Positions 12,179 through 21,184 of a stretch of DNA of 64,000 bases are shown piece after piece. The stretch is from the NCBI RefSeq assembly GCF_000422385.1, contig NZ_KE383822.1:46373-110372 (forward strand), read 5' to 3'. The notes under the pieces were generated by a model. That model was not told the origin of the DNA and did not search any database. It saw only the letters and a program-made list of their open reading frames with translations. A program made the translations under genes and the position numbers. How positions within the stretch are numbered: position 1 is the stretch's first letter; each line of letters opens with the position of its first letter. This DNA comes from Microbacterium indicum DSM 19969 (lineage in GTDB: Bacteria > Actinomycetota > Actinomycetes > Actinomycetales > Microbacteriaceae).

Positions 12179-12242
12179 GCCACCGGGCGCCGCACGCGCC
12201 CCATATGCTCGGGTCACGGAGACGTGTAGGGGAGAGATCCGC

Positions 12243-13715
12243 GTGGAGTGGACCTGGGAGTGGCTCGCATGGCCGTCCATCGGGACGACGATCCTGCGCT
12301 GCGTCGACCTCGCCATCCGCATCGGCGCGATCTTCCTCGTGCCGCCGAACCGCCGCCCGTCGTCGGCGATGGCATGGCTGATGCTGATCTTCCTCGTGCC
12401 GATCCCGGGGATCCTGTTCTTCTTCCTCATCGGCAACCCGCGCCTGCCGATGAAGCGCCGCCGCATGCAGGCGGCCGTCAACGAGACGCTGCGGGCCGCG
12501 AACGCCGACCTGCAGCTCGGCACTCTGATCCCGAACCCGCCGTCGTGGTTCCAGCCGATCGTGCGGATGAACCGCGAGTTCGGCGCGCTCCCGCTCTCGG
12601 GCGACAACGGCGTCCGCCTCATCAGCGACTACGAGGCGAGCATCCACGAGATGGCGGCCGCCGTGCGCGGCGCGACGAAGACGGTGCACGTCGAGTTCTA
12701 CATCCTCAAGGCCGACGCCACGACCGAGCCCTTCTTCCAGGCGCTCGAGGCCGCGTGCGCGCGCGGCGTGCGGGTGCGGGTGCTCATGGACCACTGGGCC
12801 AACCTCGTCAAGCCGCTGCACCGCGAGACGATGCGGCGCCTCACGCGGATGGGCGCCGACTGGCACCTGCTCCTGCCGCTCAAGCCGCTCGCCGGCAAGT
12901 TCCAGCGCCCGGATCTGCGCAACCACCGCAAGCTCCTCATCGTCGACAGCGAGGTCGCGTACCTCGGCTCGCAGAACATGACGGATCGCTCGTACAACCT
13001 GCGGAAGAACATCAAGCAGGGGCTGCAGTGGATCGACACGATGGTGCGCCTCGATGGGCCCGTCGTGCGCTCCGTCGAGGCCGTGTTCCTCAGCGACTAC
13101 TACAGCGAGGTCGGCGAGATCCTCGACGACATCGACCTGCAGGAGCAGCCGTCGGGATCCGACGACTTCGACTGCCAGGTCGTGCCGTCGGGCCCCGGGT
13201 TCGACAGTGAGAACAACCTGCACCTCTTCCTGTCGCTGATCTACGCGGCGAAGAAGCGCATCGTCATGGTGAGCCCCTACTTCGTGCCGGACGAGGCGCT
13301 GATCCGGGCGATCGCGGGCGCCGTCGCGCGCGGCGTCGAGGTCGAGCTGTTCGTCGGCGAGAAGGGCGACCAGGCGATGGTCTACCACGCGCAGCGCAGC
13401 TACTACGACGACATCCTCTCGTCAGGCGTGCGGATCTGGATGTACCGCCCGCCGTACATCCTCCACACGAAGAGCCTCTCGATCGACGACGAGACGGCCG
13501 TCATCGGCTCGAGCAACATGGACATGCGCTCGTTCGGCCTGAACTTCGAGGTCTCGCTCCTCGTGCGCGGCGACCGCTTCGTGGATCAGCTGCGCGCCGT
13601 CGAGGAGAGCTACCGGGCCGACAGCCGCGAGCTCACCCTTGAGGAGTGGTCGAAGCGGCCCATGCGCTCCCGCGCGCTCGACAACCTCGCCCGCCTGACG
13701 AGCGCGCTGCAGTAG
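12243..13715 (+). CDS. cls: Cardiolipin synthase (phospholipase D family)
   Basis: Joins phosphatidylglycerol units into cardiolipin at the cytoplasmic membrane. The 490-residue protein has two N-terminal membrane helices (about 12-30 and 38-60), then two PLD domains with HKD motifs: HRKLLIVD (H228) followed by GSQNMTDRSY, and HTKSLSID (H408) followed by GSSNMDMRSF. The GTG start is supported by AGGGGAGAG just upstream and by the two-helix N-terminus; the frame is open further upstream but without similarity. A TATGCT -10-like sequence lies at 12204-12209. Confidence 0.94.
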   Translation: MEWTWEWLAWPSIGTTILRCVDLAIRIGAIFLVPPNRRPSSAMAWLMLIFLVPIPGILFFFLIGNPRLPMKRRRMQAAVNETLRAANADLQLGTLIPNPPSWFQPIVRMNREFGALPLSGDNGVRLISDYEASIHEMAAAVRGATKTVHVEFYILKADATTEPFFQALEAACARGVRVRVLMDHWANLVKPLHRETMRRLTRMGADWHLLLPLKPLAGKFQRPDLRNHRKLLIVDSEVAYLGSQNMTDRSYNLRKNIKQGLQWIDTMVRLDGPVVRSVEAVFLSDYYSEVGEILDDIDLQEQPSGSDDFDCQVVPSGPGFDSENNLHLFLSLIYAAKKRIVMVSPYFVPDEALIRAIAGAVARGVEVELFVGEKGDQAMVYHAQRSYYDDILSSGVRIWMYRPPYILHTKSLSIDDETAVIGSSNMDMRSFGLNFEVSLLVRGDRFVDQLRAVEESYRADSRELTLEEWSKRPMRSRALDNLARLTSALQ

Positions 13716-13733
13716 GCACGGCGCCGCGGCGGC

Positions 13734-14720
13734 TCAGAAGGTGTGGCCGGCGGGCATGCTGAGGAGCAGCCCGCCCTCGTCGATCACGCATCGGATGAGC
13801 ACGGCGTCGCCGAACTCGTCGCCGTCGAGCTCGACGGGTCGCGCCTCGTCGGGCTTGGCCTCGATGGCGTCGCCCGTGAGGTAGCGGATCGACTGGCCGC
13901 GCGTGCGCTCGACCCGTCGCCCGATCGCCGAGCGGCGGAGGAACGGGGCGTTCCACGTGATCGTGCGGGCGACGCCGAGCCAGCCGAACGCGCCGCTCGG
14001 CTGGATCACCGCGACGTCGAGGCGGCCGTCGTCGACGCGCGCGTCGGGCATGAGCTCGATGCCGGCGGGCAGGTGGCCGCAGTTCGCGAACAGGATCGAC
14101 TGCACCTTCGCGGTGTGCACGTGCTCGCCGCGGAACTGGTATGCGATGCGGAACGGCTTCGCGCGGGGGAGCGATCGGGCCGCGCCGTCGACGTACGCGA
14201 CCCACCCGACCTGCTTCTTGAGCCGCGCGCTCGTGTTCGCGATCATCGCGGCGTCGAGCCCCATGCCCGCCATCACGACGAACGCGTGCTCGTCCTTCGT
14301 CCCGTCCTCGCGGGTGAGGGTCGCGACGCCGATGTCGACCGCCGCGGCGTCGCCCGAGAACGCGGCGTCGACCATCGGCTCGACCGACGCGAGCGGGAGC
14401 CGGAGGTTGCGGGCGAGGAGGTTGCCCGTGCCGCTCGGCACGATCGCGAGCGGCACCCCGGATCCGCGCATCGCCTCCGCGACGGCGCGCACGGTCCCGT
14501 CGCCGCCCGCGACGAGGACGACGCTCGCCCCCTGCACGAGGGCCTCGCGCGTCGCCCCCTGCCCCGGGTCCTCGACGCTCGTGGGCAGGAAGAGCGGATC
14601 CGGCCATCCCGCGTCGCGCGAACGCGCCGCGATCGCGCGGCGCAGGCCGACGATGTCGGCCACCTTCACGGGGTTGAAGACGAGGGCGGCCCGCCCCGCC
14701 TCAGCCTGCTCATCCGCCAT
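13734..14720 (-). CDS. Diacylglycerol/lipid kinase family protein (YegS/BmrU-like)
   Basis: 328 residues. The DAGK catalytic signature VVLVAGGDGTVRAVAEAM and the following PSGTGNLLARNL are clear, preceded by VFNPVKV at the N-terminus; the C-terminal half is the usual beta-sandwich. Members phosphorylate diacylglycerol or related lipids in lipid recycling; the exact substrate cannot be assigned. It converges on cls, another membrane-lipid gene, 18 bp away. Its start is 45 bp from the divergent serS. Confidence 0.88.
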   Translation of the reverse strand: MADEQAEAGRAALVFNPVKVADIVGLRRAIAARSRDAGWPDPLFLPTSVEDPGQGATREALVQGASVVLVAGGDGTVRAVAEAMRGSGVPLAIVPSGTGNLLARNLRLPLASVEPMVDAAFSGDAAAVDIGVATLTREDGTKDEHAFVVMAGMGLDAAMIANTSARLKKQVGWVAYVDGAARSLPRAKPFRIAYQFRGEHVHTAKVQSILFANCGHLPAGIELMPDARVDDGRLDVAVIQPSGAFGWLGVARTITWNAPFLRRSAIGRRVERTRGQSIRYLTGDAIEAKPDEARPVELDGDEFGDAVLIRCVIDEGGLLLSMPAGHTF

Positions 14721-14753
14721 GCGCAACAGAATACGGAGTGCCCCGCTCCCGCA

Positions 14754-14759
14754 TACACT
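14754..14759 (+). promoter_or_regulatory. Probable -10 element of serS (leaderless transcript)
   Basis: TACACT lies 6 nt before the GTG start of serS with no Shine-Dalgarno sequence between, so the transcript probably begins at or next to the start codon. No convincing -35 box was seen. Leaderless messages are common in actinobacteria. Confidence 0.45.
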
Positions 14760-14765
14760 TGACGG

Positions 14766-16052
14766 GTGATCGACCCCGTGCTGCTTCGTGAGAACCCCGA
14801 GCTCGTCAAGGCCTCCCAGGCCGCCCGCGGCAACGACACCTCGTCGGTCGACGTCGCGGTCGCCGCCGAGGCGGAGCGCCGCCGATCGCTCACGGTCTTC
14901 GAAGAGCTGCGCGCCGAGCAGAACGCGTTCAGCAAGGTCGTCGCGAAGGCGCCGAAGGACGAGAAGCCGGCGCTCGTCGCGCAGGCCAAGGACCTCGCGC
15001 TGCGGGTGAAGCAGGCGCAGGCCGCGTCGCTCGAGGCGGAGGACGCGTTCCGCGCCGCGATGGAGCCGATCCAGAACATCATCATCGACGGCGTTCCCGA
15101 GGGCGGCGAGGACGACTTCGTGACGCTGCGCGAGGTCGGCGAGATCCGCGCCTTCGACCCCGAGGAGTTCCCGGACGGACCCCGCGACCACCTCGAGTTG
15201 GGCGAGATGCTCGGCGCGATCGACATGTCGCGCGGCGCGAAGGTGTCGGGCGCGCGGTTCTCGTTCCTCAAGGGCGTCGGCGCCCGCCTCGAGCTCGCGC
15301 TCATGAACTACGGCCTGCAGACGGCCCTCGACAACGGCTTCACGCCGATGATCACGCCGACGATCGTGAACCCCGAGATCATGGCGGGCACGGGCTTCCT
15401 CGGCCAGCACGCCGACGAGATCTACCACCTCGAAGAGGACGACCAGTACCTCGTGGGCACGAGCGAGGTCGCCCTCGCGGGGTACCACAAGGACGAGATC
15501 GTCGACCTCGGCGACGAGCAGGAGATCCGCTACGCGGGCTGGTCGACCTGCTACCGCCGCGAGGCCGGATCGGGCGGCAAGGACACCCGCGGCATCATCC
15601 GCGTGCACCAGTTCAACAAGCTCGAGATGTTCGTCTACACGACGCCCGAGAAAGCCGAGGAGGTGCATCGCCAGCTCGTCGCGCTCGAAGAGCAGATGCT
15701 CGCCTCGCTGGGCCTTGCGTACCGCGTGATCGACGTCGCGGCCGGGGATCTCGGATCCAGCGCCGCCCGCAAGTACGACACCGAGGCGTGGGTCCCCACG
15801 CAGGGTGCGTACCGCGAGCTGACGTCGACCTCGAACTGCACGACCTACCAGGCCCGCCGCCTCGACATCCGCTACCGACCGGAGGAGGGCGGCCGCACGC
15901 AGAGCGTCGCGACCCTCAACGGCACGCTCGCGACGACGCGCTGGATCGTGGCGATCCTCGAGACGCACCAGCGGCCCGACGCATCCGTCGTCGTCCCCGA
16001 GGTCCTCCGGCCCTACATGGGCGGGCTCGAGATTCTGGAACCGATCGCATGA
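14766..16052 (+). CDS. serS: Seryl-tRNA synthetase
   Basis: Charges tRNA-Ser, and two tRNA-Ser genes lie just downstream. It has 428 residues: an N-terminal coiled-coil tRNA-binding arm (about 30-100), motif 2 [15 protein letters not shown] near 262, and motif 3 with [15 protein letters not shown]. The GTG start follows a -10-like TACACT by 6 nt. The stop overlaps the ATG of the HAD gene. Confidence 0.97.
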   Translation: MIDPVLLRENPELVKASQAARGNDTSSVDVAVAAEAERRRSLTVFEELRAEQNAFSKVVAKAPKDEKPALVAQAKDLALRVKQAQAASLEAEDAFRAAMEPIQNIIIDGVPEGGEDDFVTLREVGEIRAFDPEEFPDGPRDHLELGEMLGAIDMSRGAKVSGARFSFLKGVGARLELALMNYGLQTALDNGFTPMITPTIVNPEIMAGTGFLGQHADEIYHLEEDDQYLVGTSEVALAGYHKDEIVDLGDEQEIRYAGWSTCYRREAGSGGKDTRGIIRVHQFNKLEMFVYTTPEKAEEVHRQLVALEEQMLASLGLAYRVIDVAAGDLGSSAARKYDTEAWVPTQGAYRELTSTSNCTTYQARRLDIRYRPEEGGRTQSVATLNGTLATTRWIVAILETHQRPDASVVVPEVLRPYMGGLEILEPIA

Positions 16053-16936
16053 CCCGCACCGAGCCGCACGCCCACGTCGAGCTCGACCCGGCGACGGGGA
16101 AGCCCCCGCTCACGCCCGAGTCGGAGCGCCTCCTCATCGCCCTCGACATCGACGGGACCGTGCTGCTCGAGGATGAGTCGTTCAGCCCCGGCGTCCCGGC
16201 GGCCGTGCGCGAGGCGGCCATGCGCGGCCACATCGTGACGCTCGCGACGGGTCGCAGCTGGGAGTCGACGTCGCCGGTCCTCGCCTGGCTCGGCCTCACC
16301 CCCGAGTTCGTCGTGAGCGCCAACGGCGCGACGATCCTCGAGCGCGACACGACGCAGCCCGGCGACTACCGCCGCCACACGATCGAGACCTTCGACTCGA
16401 CCGACGTCCTCGAGCGCCTCGAGCAGCACCTGCCCGACGCCAACTACATGGTCGAGCTCGGCGACGGCACGCGCCTCTTCAACACCTTCATGGACGACTG
16501 GGACCTGTCGCGCCCCCACGCGCGGCGCGCCTCGCTCGAAGACATGAAGGGCCTGCAGGTCATGCGCGTCGTCGTGGTCTCGCCCGATCACGACAGCGAG
16601 GCCTTCGTCGGCTTCGTCGACGACATGGGCCTGCAGCACGTGTCGTACTCGGTCGGCTGGTCGGCGTGGCTCGACATCGCCCCGCAGGGCATCGACAAGT
16701 CGACGGCGCTCGAGAAGGTGCGCGGCATGCTGGGCATCGATCCGTCTCGCGTCGTCGTCATGGGCGACGGCCGCAACGACATCCAGATGCTCGAGTGGGC
16801 GAGGCGGATCGGCGGGCGGGGAATCGTCATGGGACAGGCGGTCCCCGAGGTCGTCGAGGCGGGATCCGAGCTCACCGGAACGGTGCTCGAGGGCGGCGTG
16901 GCGCAGGCGCTGCGGGCGCTCGGCGCGGTCAGATAG
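16049..16936 (+). CDS. HAD-superfamily hydrolase (Cof-type phosphatase)
   Basis: 295 residues. HAD motif I LDIDGTVL carries the nucleophile D33 and acid/base D35; motif II is LATGRSW; motif III/IV is [16 protein letters not shown] near residues 236-250. The C2-type cap domain between them fits the Cof/YidA subgroup, which acts on sugar phosphates and nucleotides; the substrate is unknown. It is translationally coupled to serS by the ATGA overlap, an arrangement common in actinobacteria. Confidence 0.9.
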   Translation: MTRTEPHAHVELDPATGKPPLTPESERLLIALDIDGTVLLEDESFSPGVPAAVREAAMRGHIVTLATGRSWESTSPVLAWLGLTPEFVVSANGATILERDTTQPGDYRRHTIETFDSTDVLERLEQHLPDANYMVELGDGTRLFNTFMDDWDLSRPHARRASLEDMKGLQVMRVVVVSPDHDSEAFVGFVDDMGLQHVSYSVGWSAWLDIAPQGIDKSTALEKVRGMLGIDPSRVVVMGDGRNDIQMLEWARRIGGRGIVMGQAVPEVVEAGSELTGTVLEGGVAQALRALGAVR

Positions 16937-16980
16937 GCCTCGGCTACACTCGCGCTAACGGCCGGGCACCGCTCGGCCCG

Positions 16981-17065
16981 GGAGGGTTGTCCGAGCGGCC
17001 GAAGGATCTGGTCTTGAAAACCAGCGCGCAGAGATGTGCCGTGGGTTCGAATCCCACACCCTCCG
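16981..17065 (+). tRNA. tRNA-Ser (anticodon TGA)
   Basis: An 85-nt class II tRNA. The acceptor stem GGAGGGT pairs with ACCCTCC followed by discriminator G. The anticodon loop CTTGAAA within CTGGT/ACCAG gives TGA. A long variable arm and the T-loop GGTTCGAATCC are present. CCA is not encoded. A TACACT -10-like sequence lies at 16945-16950. Confidence 0.95.
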
Positions 17066-17089
17066 CTGATCCCGATCGAAAGGATCCGT

Positions 17090-18346
17090 GTGAGCACCAC
17101 GCCTGATCACAACCTGCGCGGCCCCGTGGCCCGTCACACGAAGCTGCGCCGCCCGAACCCCGGCCTCGGGGTCCTGAAGTGGCTCGGCCTCGCGCTGTCG
17201 GCGGTCCTCGTCGCGGTCGTGGGCGTCGGCGCCTACGCGTACACCGACTACACCGGCACGCTCAGCGCCAACTCGATCACGCTCGACGGGCAGGACACGG
17301 ATCCGCCCGCGGTCGACGTGCTGCCGAACGAGGACTACAACATCCTCATCGCGGGCATCGACAAGTGCGAGGAGAAGTACCTCGAGTACTTCGGTGGCCG
17401 CTGCACCGAGGCGATGGTCGAGGAGCAGGCGAACTCGTACGCGAGCCAGCTCAACGACGTCAATATGATCATCCACATCTCGGCCGAGCCGCGCCGCGTC
17501 ACGGTGATCAGCATCCCCCGCGACACCATGGCGTCGCGCCCCTCGTGCACCGACGCTGACGGCAACGCGACGTCGGCCGTCGACCTCGCGGCGTTCAACG
17601 AGTCGTACGGAACCGGCGGCCTGTCGTGCGTCGTGAGCACGGCCGAGCAGCTCACGGGGCTCGAGATCGACCACGCGGCCCTCATGACCTGGGCCGGAGT
17701 GATCGATGTGACGAACGCGATCGGCGGTGTCACGGTGTGCGTCGAGGACGGGATCTACGACCCCGACAACACGGGTCTCATGCTCGACCCCGGAACCTAC
17801 GACCTCGCGGGCGAGACAGCCCTGCAGTTCCTGCGCGTGCGCCATGGCATCGGCGACGGCTCCGACCTGTCTCGCATCTCGAACCAGCAGGTCTACATGT
17901 CGGCGCTCGTCAACAAGCTCGTGAGCGACGACACGCTCAGCGACTACGGGGCGCTGCTGCGGCTCGCGAACGCGGTCGTGAACAACGTCACGGTCTCGTC
18001 GGGACTCTCGAACCCGCTGACGCTCGTCCAGATCGCGGGCGCGCTCTCGAGCGTCTCCCTGAGCGACTACGCGTTCATCCAGCTGCCCGTCGTCGACTAC
18101 GCGCCGAACCCGAACAAGGTCGCGATCGACCAGACCTCGTGGGATCAGGTGAAGGCGGCGCTCGACGCGAACCAGCCGATCACCTTCGACGACCCGTCGG
18201 CGACCGAGACGCCCGCCCCTGCGGATCCGACCGCCGAGCCGACGCCCGAGGCGACCGACCCGTCGACCGTGACCCTGCCGTCGAACCTGTCGGGATCGAC
18301 GGCCGATCAGCAGACGGCGACCTGCGGCACCCAGTCGCTCTTCTGA
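17090..18346 (+). CDS. LytR-CpsA-Psr (LCP) family cell-wall ligase
   Basis: LCP enzymes attach anionic polymers or arabinogalactan-like glycans to peptidoglycan outside the membrane. The protein has 418 residues: a short cytoplasmic Arg-rich tail, one membrane helix (about 28-48), then the LCP domain with NILIAGIDK, VISIPRDTM and a later LQFLRVRHGIGDGSDLSRI carrying the conserved Arg residues. The last ~45 residues are Pro/Thr/Ser-rich with a terminal cysteine. The GTG start is supported by GAAAGGA 7 nt upstream. It stands between two tRNA-Ser genes. Confidence 0.92.
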   Translation: MSTTPDHNLRGPVARHTKLRRPNPGLGVLKWLGLALSAVLVAVVGVGAYAYTDYTGTLSANSITLDGQDTDPPAVDVLPNEDYNILIAGIDKCEEKYLEYFGGRCTEAMVEEQANSYASQLNDVNMIIHISAEPRRVTVISIPRDTMASRPSCTDADGNATSAVDLAAFNESYGTGGLSCVVSTAEQLTGLEIDHAALMTWAGVIDVTNAIGGVTVCVEDGIYDPDNTGLMLDPGTYDLAGETALQFLRVRHGIGDGSDLSRISNQQVYMSALVNKLVSDDTLSDYGALLRLANAVVNNVTVSSGLSNPLTLVQIAGALSSVSLSDYAFIQLPVVDYAPNPNKVAIDQTSWDQVKAALDANQPITFDDPSATETPAPADPTAEPTPEATDPSTVTLPSNLSGSTADQQTATCGTQSLF

Positions 18347-18354
18347 CACGCCGT

Positions 18355-18384
18355 TTCGACGGGCGCGCGGCGCTCGGTTATGAT
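18355..18384 (+). promoter_or_regulatory. Candidate promoter of tRNA-Ser(GCT)
   Basis: TTCGAC (18355-18360) and TATGAT (18379-18384) are separated by 18 nt and lie about 28 bp upstream of the tRNA. A short GTGCCCG/CGGGCAC inverted repeat sits between promoter and tRNA. Confidence 0.5.
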
Positions 18385-18411
18385 GGTGGGAGTGCCCGTT
18401 CGCGGGCACGT

Positions 18412-18500
18412 GGAGACGTGCCAGAGCGGCCGAATGGACTTCACTGCTAATGAAGGGTCGGGCTAAAACCCGACCGGGGGTTCAAATCCCCCCGTCTCCG
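18412..18500 (+). tRNA. tRNA-Ser (anticodon GCT)
   Basis: An 89-nt class II tRNA. The acceptor GGAGACG pairs with CGTCTCC and discriminator G. The anticodon stem CTTCA/TGAAG encloses loop CTGCTAA (anticodon GCT). A long variable stem GGGTCGGG...CCCGACC and the T-arm GGGGGTTCAAATCCCCC are evident. CCA is not encoded. Confidence 0.95.
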
Positions 18501-18505
18501 CCGGT

Positions 18506-18550
18506 GTCCTGAGCCGCGACAGAGTTCTCGAACTCGTCGCGGCTCAGGAC
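18506..18550 (+). terminator. Long hairpin after tRNA-Ser, flanked by 10-bp direct repeats
   Basis: GTCCTGAGCCGCGAC (18506-18520) pairs perfectly with 18536-18550; the loop folds into a further GAGTT/AACTC stem with a CTCG tetraloop. The hairpin is followed by TTTCTCGTCT. The tRNA 3' end CGTCTCCGCC (18493-18502) is repeated at 18556-18565, exactly bracketing the hairpin. It probably terminates the tRNA transcript, but it may be an inserted palindromic element. Confidence 0.65.
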
Positions 18551-18656
18551 TTTCTCGTCTCCGCCTGCCCCGCGGGCGTGCCGATGCGGCCCAGGTCGTC
18601 GAACAGCTGCGCGACCGCGGAGCCGGCACGAAGCGAGGCGCCGGTAACGTGGCCTG

Positions 18657-19076
18657 ATGCACTGGTCGCTCCGCCCCGCCATCGCCTCCGACGCCGGCTG
18701 GATCGCCGAGCTGCGCGCCGAGGTCCTGCGGCCCGATCTCGAGCGGCTCGGGCGCTACGACCCCGTGCGGGTGCGCGAGCGCTTCACGACGGCGTTCGAG
18801 CCGGCGCTGACGCGCGTCATCGTGGTCGACGGCGAGGACGCGGGATCCATCGCGGTGCGCCCCGCCCGGGACAGCGCCTGGATCGAGCACTTCTACCTCC
18901 CCGCGCGGGTGCAGGGTCGCGGCGTCGGCACGGGCGTGCTGCGCGGCGTGCTCGAGCCGGGTGGGGTCTTCCGGCTCAACGTCCTCCAGGGCAGCCCCGC
19001 GAGGCGACTGTACGAGCGGCACGGGTTCGTCCTCGACAGCGAGGACGACGTCGACGTCTACCTCGTGCGCCGGTGA
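18657..19076 (+). CDS. GNAT family N-acetyltransferase
   Basis: 139 residues, a single GNAT domain. The acetyl-CoA pyrophosphate-binding motif is VQGRGVGTGVL near residues 84-94, preceded by the beta-strand AWIEHFYLP; the C-terminal part has RLYERHGFV. The acceptor is unknown. No obvious ribosome-binding site is seen; the ATG is chosen because the domain begins immediately (WSLRPAIASDAGWIAEL). Its stop is 23 bp from the convergent SDR gene. Confidence 0.85.
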   Translation: MHWSLRPAIASDAGWIAELRAEVLRPDLERLGRYDPVRVRERFTTAFEPALTRVIVVDGEDAGSIAVRPARDSAWIEHFYLPARVQGRGVGTGVLRGVLEPGGVFRLNVLQGSPARRLYERHGFVLDSEDDVDVYLVRR

Positions 19077-19099
19077 CGGTGCGCGGGCCGGCTGCCGCG

Positions 19100-19975
19100 T
19101 CAGCTGATCCCGAACCCGCCGTCCGACGTGAGCACCTGCCCGACGACCCACGCGCCGCTCGCGGTGCTGAGCCACCCGATGAGCTCCGCAGGATCCTCGG
19201 GGCGCCCGAACCGCCCGAACGGGGTCGAGGCGAGGTGGTCCTCGAGCGCATCGAGCGACCGGTCCGTCGTGTCGGGATCCATGTACCCCGTGTTCACGGG
19301 GCCGGGATCGATCGTGTTGAGGACGATCCCGAGGTCGAGGAGCTCGCCCGCGACGGTGGCCGTCGCCCCGGCGAGGGCGGCCTTGCTCGTCGCGTAGGCG
19401 ACCTCGCCGCGCATCGGCCCGTGCACCTGGCCCGACGTCATCCAGAAGACCCGCCCGAGAGGCTCGGCGAATGGGCCGCCCCCGCGGACGCGGTCGCCGG
19501 GGCGGCGGCGCGCCGCGTGCTCCGTGGCGGCGACCCGTCGGGCGAACTCCGAGGTGAGGAGCAGCGTCGAGCGCGTGTTGATCTGCCAGAACGCGTCGAG
19601 GCGCTCCGGCGTCATGTCGAGGATGCCGCCGTCGTCACCGCTCTTCGCGTGGTTGCAGACGAGGAGGTCGAGGCCTCCCGTGAGCGCACCCGCGGCATCG
19701 AGCAGCGGGGCGATCGTCGACGGGTCCGAGAGGTCGGCGCTCATGTCCGCGGCAACGGCGTCCTCATGCAGCACCTCGCGGATCCCCGCGCGCACCGCGT
19801 CGAGATCGTCGCCGCCCCACGGCAGGTCGAGGTCGTGCGGGCGGAAGTGGTGGGCGAAGACGCTGGCGCCGAGCGACGCGAGCTTGCGCGCCACCGCGTA
19901 TCCGATGCCGCGGCGCCGGGAGACGCCCGTGACGAGCGCCGTGCGGCCGAGCAGGGGGAACGAGGAAGCGGGCAC
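19100..19975 (-). CDS. Short-chain dehydrogenase/reductase
   Basis: 291 residues with a classical SDR core: cofactor-binding TGVSRRRGIG at the N-terminus, LLVCNHAKS in place of the usual NNAG, the catalytic Ser in WMTSGQ and the YATSK dyad, followed by NTIDPGPVNTGYM. It resembles annotated 3-oxoacyl-ACP reductase-like or agglutination-type SDRs, but the substrate cannot be inferred. An RG-rich insertion lies near residues 155-168. Confidence 0.88.
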   Translation of the reverse strand: MPASSFPLLGRTALVTGVSRRRGIGYAVARKLASLGASVFAHHFRPHDLDLPWGGDDLDAVRAGIREVLHEDAVAADMSADLSDPSTIAPLLDAAGALTGGLDLLVCNHAKSGDDGGILDMTPERLDAFWQINTRSTLLLTSEFARRVAATEHAARRRPGDRVRGGGPFAEPLGRVFWMTSGQVHGPMRGEVAYATSKAALAGATATVAGELLDLGIVLNTIDPGPVNTGYMDPDTTDRSLDALEDHLASTPFGRFGRPEDPAELIGWLSTASGAWVVGQVLTSDGGFGIS

Positions 19976-20031
19976 GGATCAGGACATTACATGGAGAACA
20001 TCCCGCGCGGGGCGGCCCCGCGCCGCGCCCG

Positions 20032-20592
20032 TCAGTCGCCGATCGACTCGCCCCAGCTGTCGAGCGTCTCGTCGGTGTCGACGACGAAGGCCTGCGGGTG
20101 ATCCGGCAGGTACCGCACGACGACCTGCTCGGACATCGCGAGGAACGCGTCGGCGTCGGGGTACGACGGCTGCGTGAAGAACGGGACGTTGACGGTGTAC
20201 TCCGCTCCGTCCTCCGCCGTGAACGTCAGGGTGTCGTCGCCGTTGTCGACGGCGACGGCCATCGCGCCGTTCGCGTAGATGTAGGGGCTCGTGATCGGGC
20301 TCGAGATGAGCGAGATGAGCCCGATGACGGCCCCCGACAGGACCACGAGGGCGAGGATCCGCCACAGCCACCGGACGAACACGAACGTCGCCGAGGCGCC
20401 GGCGGCCGCGGGCGCCTGGAGGCCGCGCTCCCGGCGCAGGTCGGCGAGCCGCGAGCCCGACGAGCCGCTGCCGCCGCGGAACGCCATCGCGATGAGGCCG
20501 ATGCCGCCGAACGCGCCGACGAAGACCATCTCGTAGCCGTGCGTCGCGGGGAACGTCGCGAGCCAGACGAGGGCGTCGAGGAACCCGGTCAT
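20032..20592 (-). CDS. Hypothetical two-span membrane protein
   Basis: 186 residues, not recognised. Hydrophobic segments lie near residues 5-42 (possibly two helices around THGYEMVFVGAFGGIGLIAMAF) and near 72-95 (WLWRILALVVLSGAVIGLI). The remaining C-terminal ~85 residues are acidic and beta-rich (DNGDDTLTFTAEDGAEYTVNVPFF), perhaps an external sensor-like domain. Its ATG overlaps the stop of the preceding gene, so the two are coupled. Confidence 0.72.
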   Translation of the reverse strand: MTGFLDALVWLATFPATHGYEMVFVGAFGGIGLIAMAFRGGSGSSGSRLADLRRERGLQAPAAAGASATFVFVRWLWRILALVVLSGAVIGLISLISSPITSPYIYANGAMAVAVDNGDDTLTFTAEDGAEYTVNVPFFTQPSYPDADAFLAMSEQVVVRYLPDHPQAFVVDTDETLDSWGESIGD

Positions 20593-21068
20593 GCGGTGTG
20601 CTCCTTCGCGATGCGCACGCGGTCGGGGTTCGTCCCGCGGTACTCGACCGTCACGGGGGATCCGACTCGGAGGCCCTCCCCGACGAACGGATCCTGGAAC
20701 GCGCGCACGGTCGTGACGAACGCGTCGCCGTCCTCGGGCGTGACCTCGACGAAGAACTCGTACTGCGGCACGTCGTTGACGCTCGTTCCGGTGCGGCGGC
20801 CCTCGAGCACGATGCCGACGGCCATCCGCACGGGGCCGAGGGACGCGCGCCGGCCGCCGCCGTCCTGGCGCGGGAACATGAGGGGACCGCACACCATCGT
20901 CGCGAATCCCCACCCGACGCCCGCGAGGAGGAAGGCGACGTCGATGGACCCGTCCGTGGGGCGCAGCCACCCCGCCGACTGATCGACGAAGAACAGCGAG
21001 GCGATCACCCGCGAGAGGAGGAAAGCTGAGAGCGCCAGCCAGATGAGGCGGCCGAGCCATCGGAACAT
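20589..21068 (-). CDS. Hypothetical membrane protein with DUF3592-like beta domain
   Basis: 159 residues. Two N-terminal helices (about 5-28 and 45-67) precede a soluble region whose pattern (GIVLEGRRTGTSVNDVPQYE, GLRVGSPVTVEYRGTNP) resembles DUF3592/NfeD-like small beta domains; this resemblance is by eye. It is the first gene of a two-gene unit with the next protein (4-bp overlap), divergent from the histidine kinase gene 116 bp away. Function unknown. Confidence 0.72.
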   Translation of the reverse strand: MFRWLGRLIWLALSAFLLSRVIASLFFVDQSAGWLRPTDGSIDVAFLLAGVGWGFATMVCGPLMFPRQDGGGRRASLGPVRMAVGIVLEGRRTGTSVNDVPQYEFFVEVTPEDGDAFVTTVRAFQDPFVGEGLRVGSPVTVEYRGTNPDRVRIAKEHTA

Positions 21069-21184
21069 GCTCCAACAGTACGGGCAGCGCCGGATCCCTC
21101 CCGGTCACGGGTGGGGGAAACCCGATCCCAGCCGGGAGGCGGGCTCCGGTGCGCCGCCCCCACCCGCTCCGTACGTTTGAGGAC

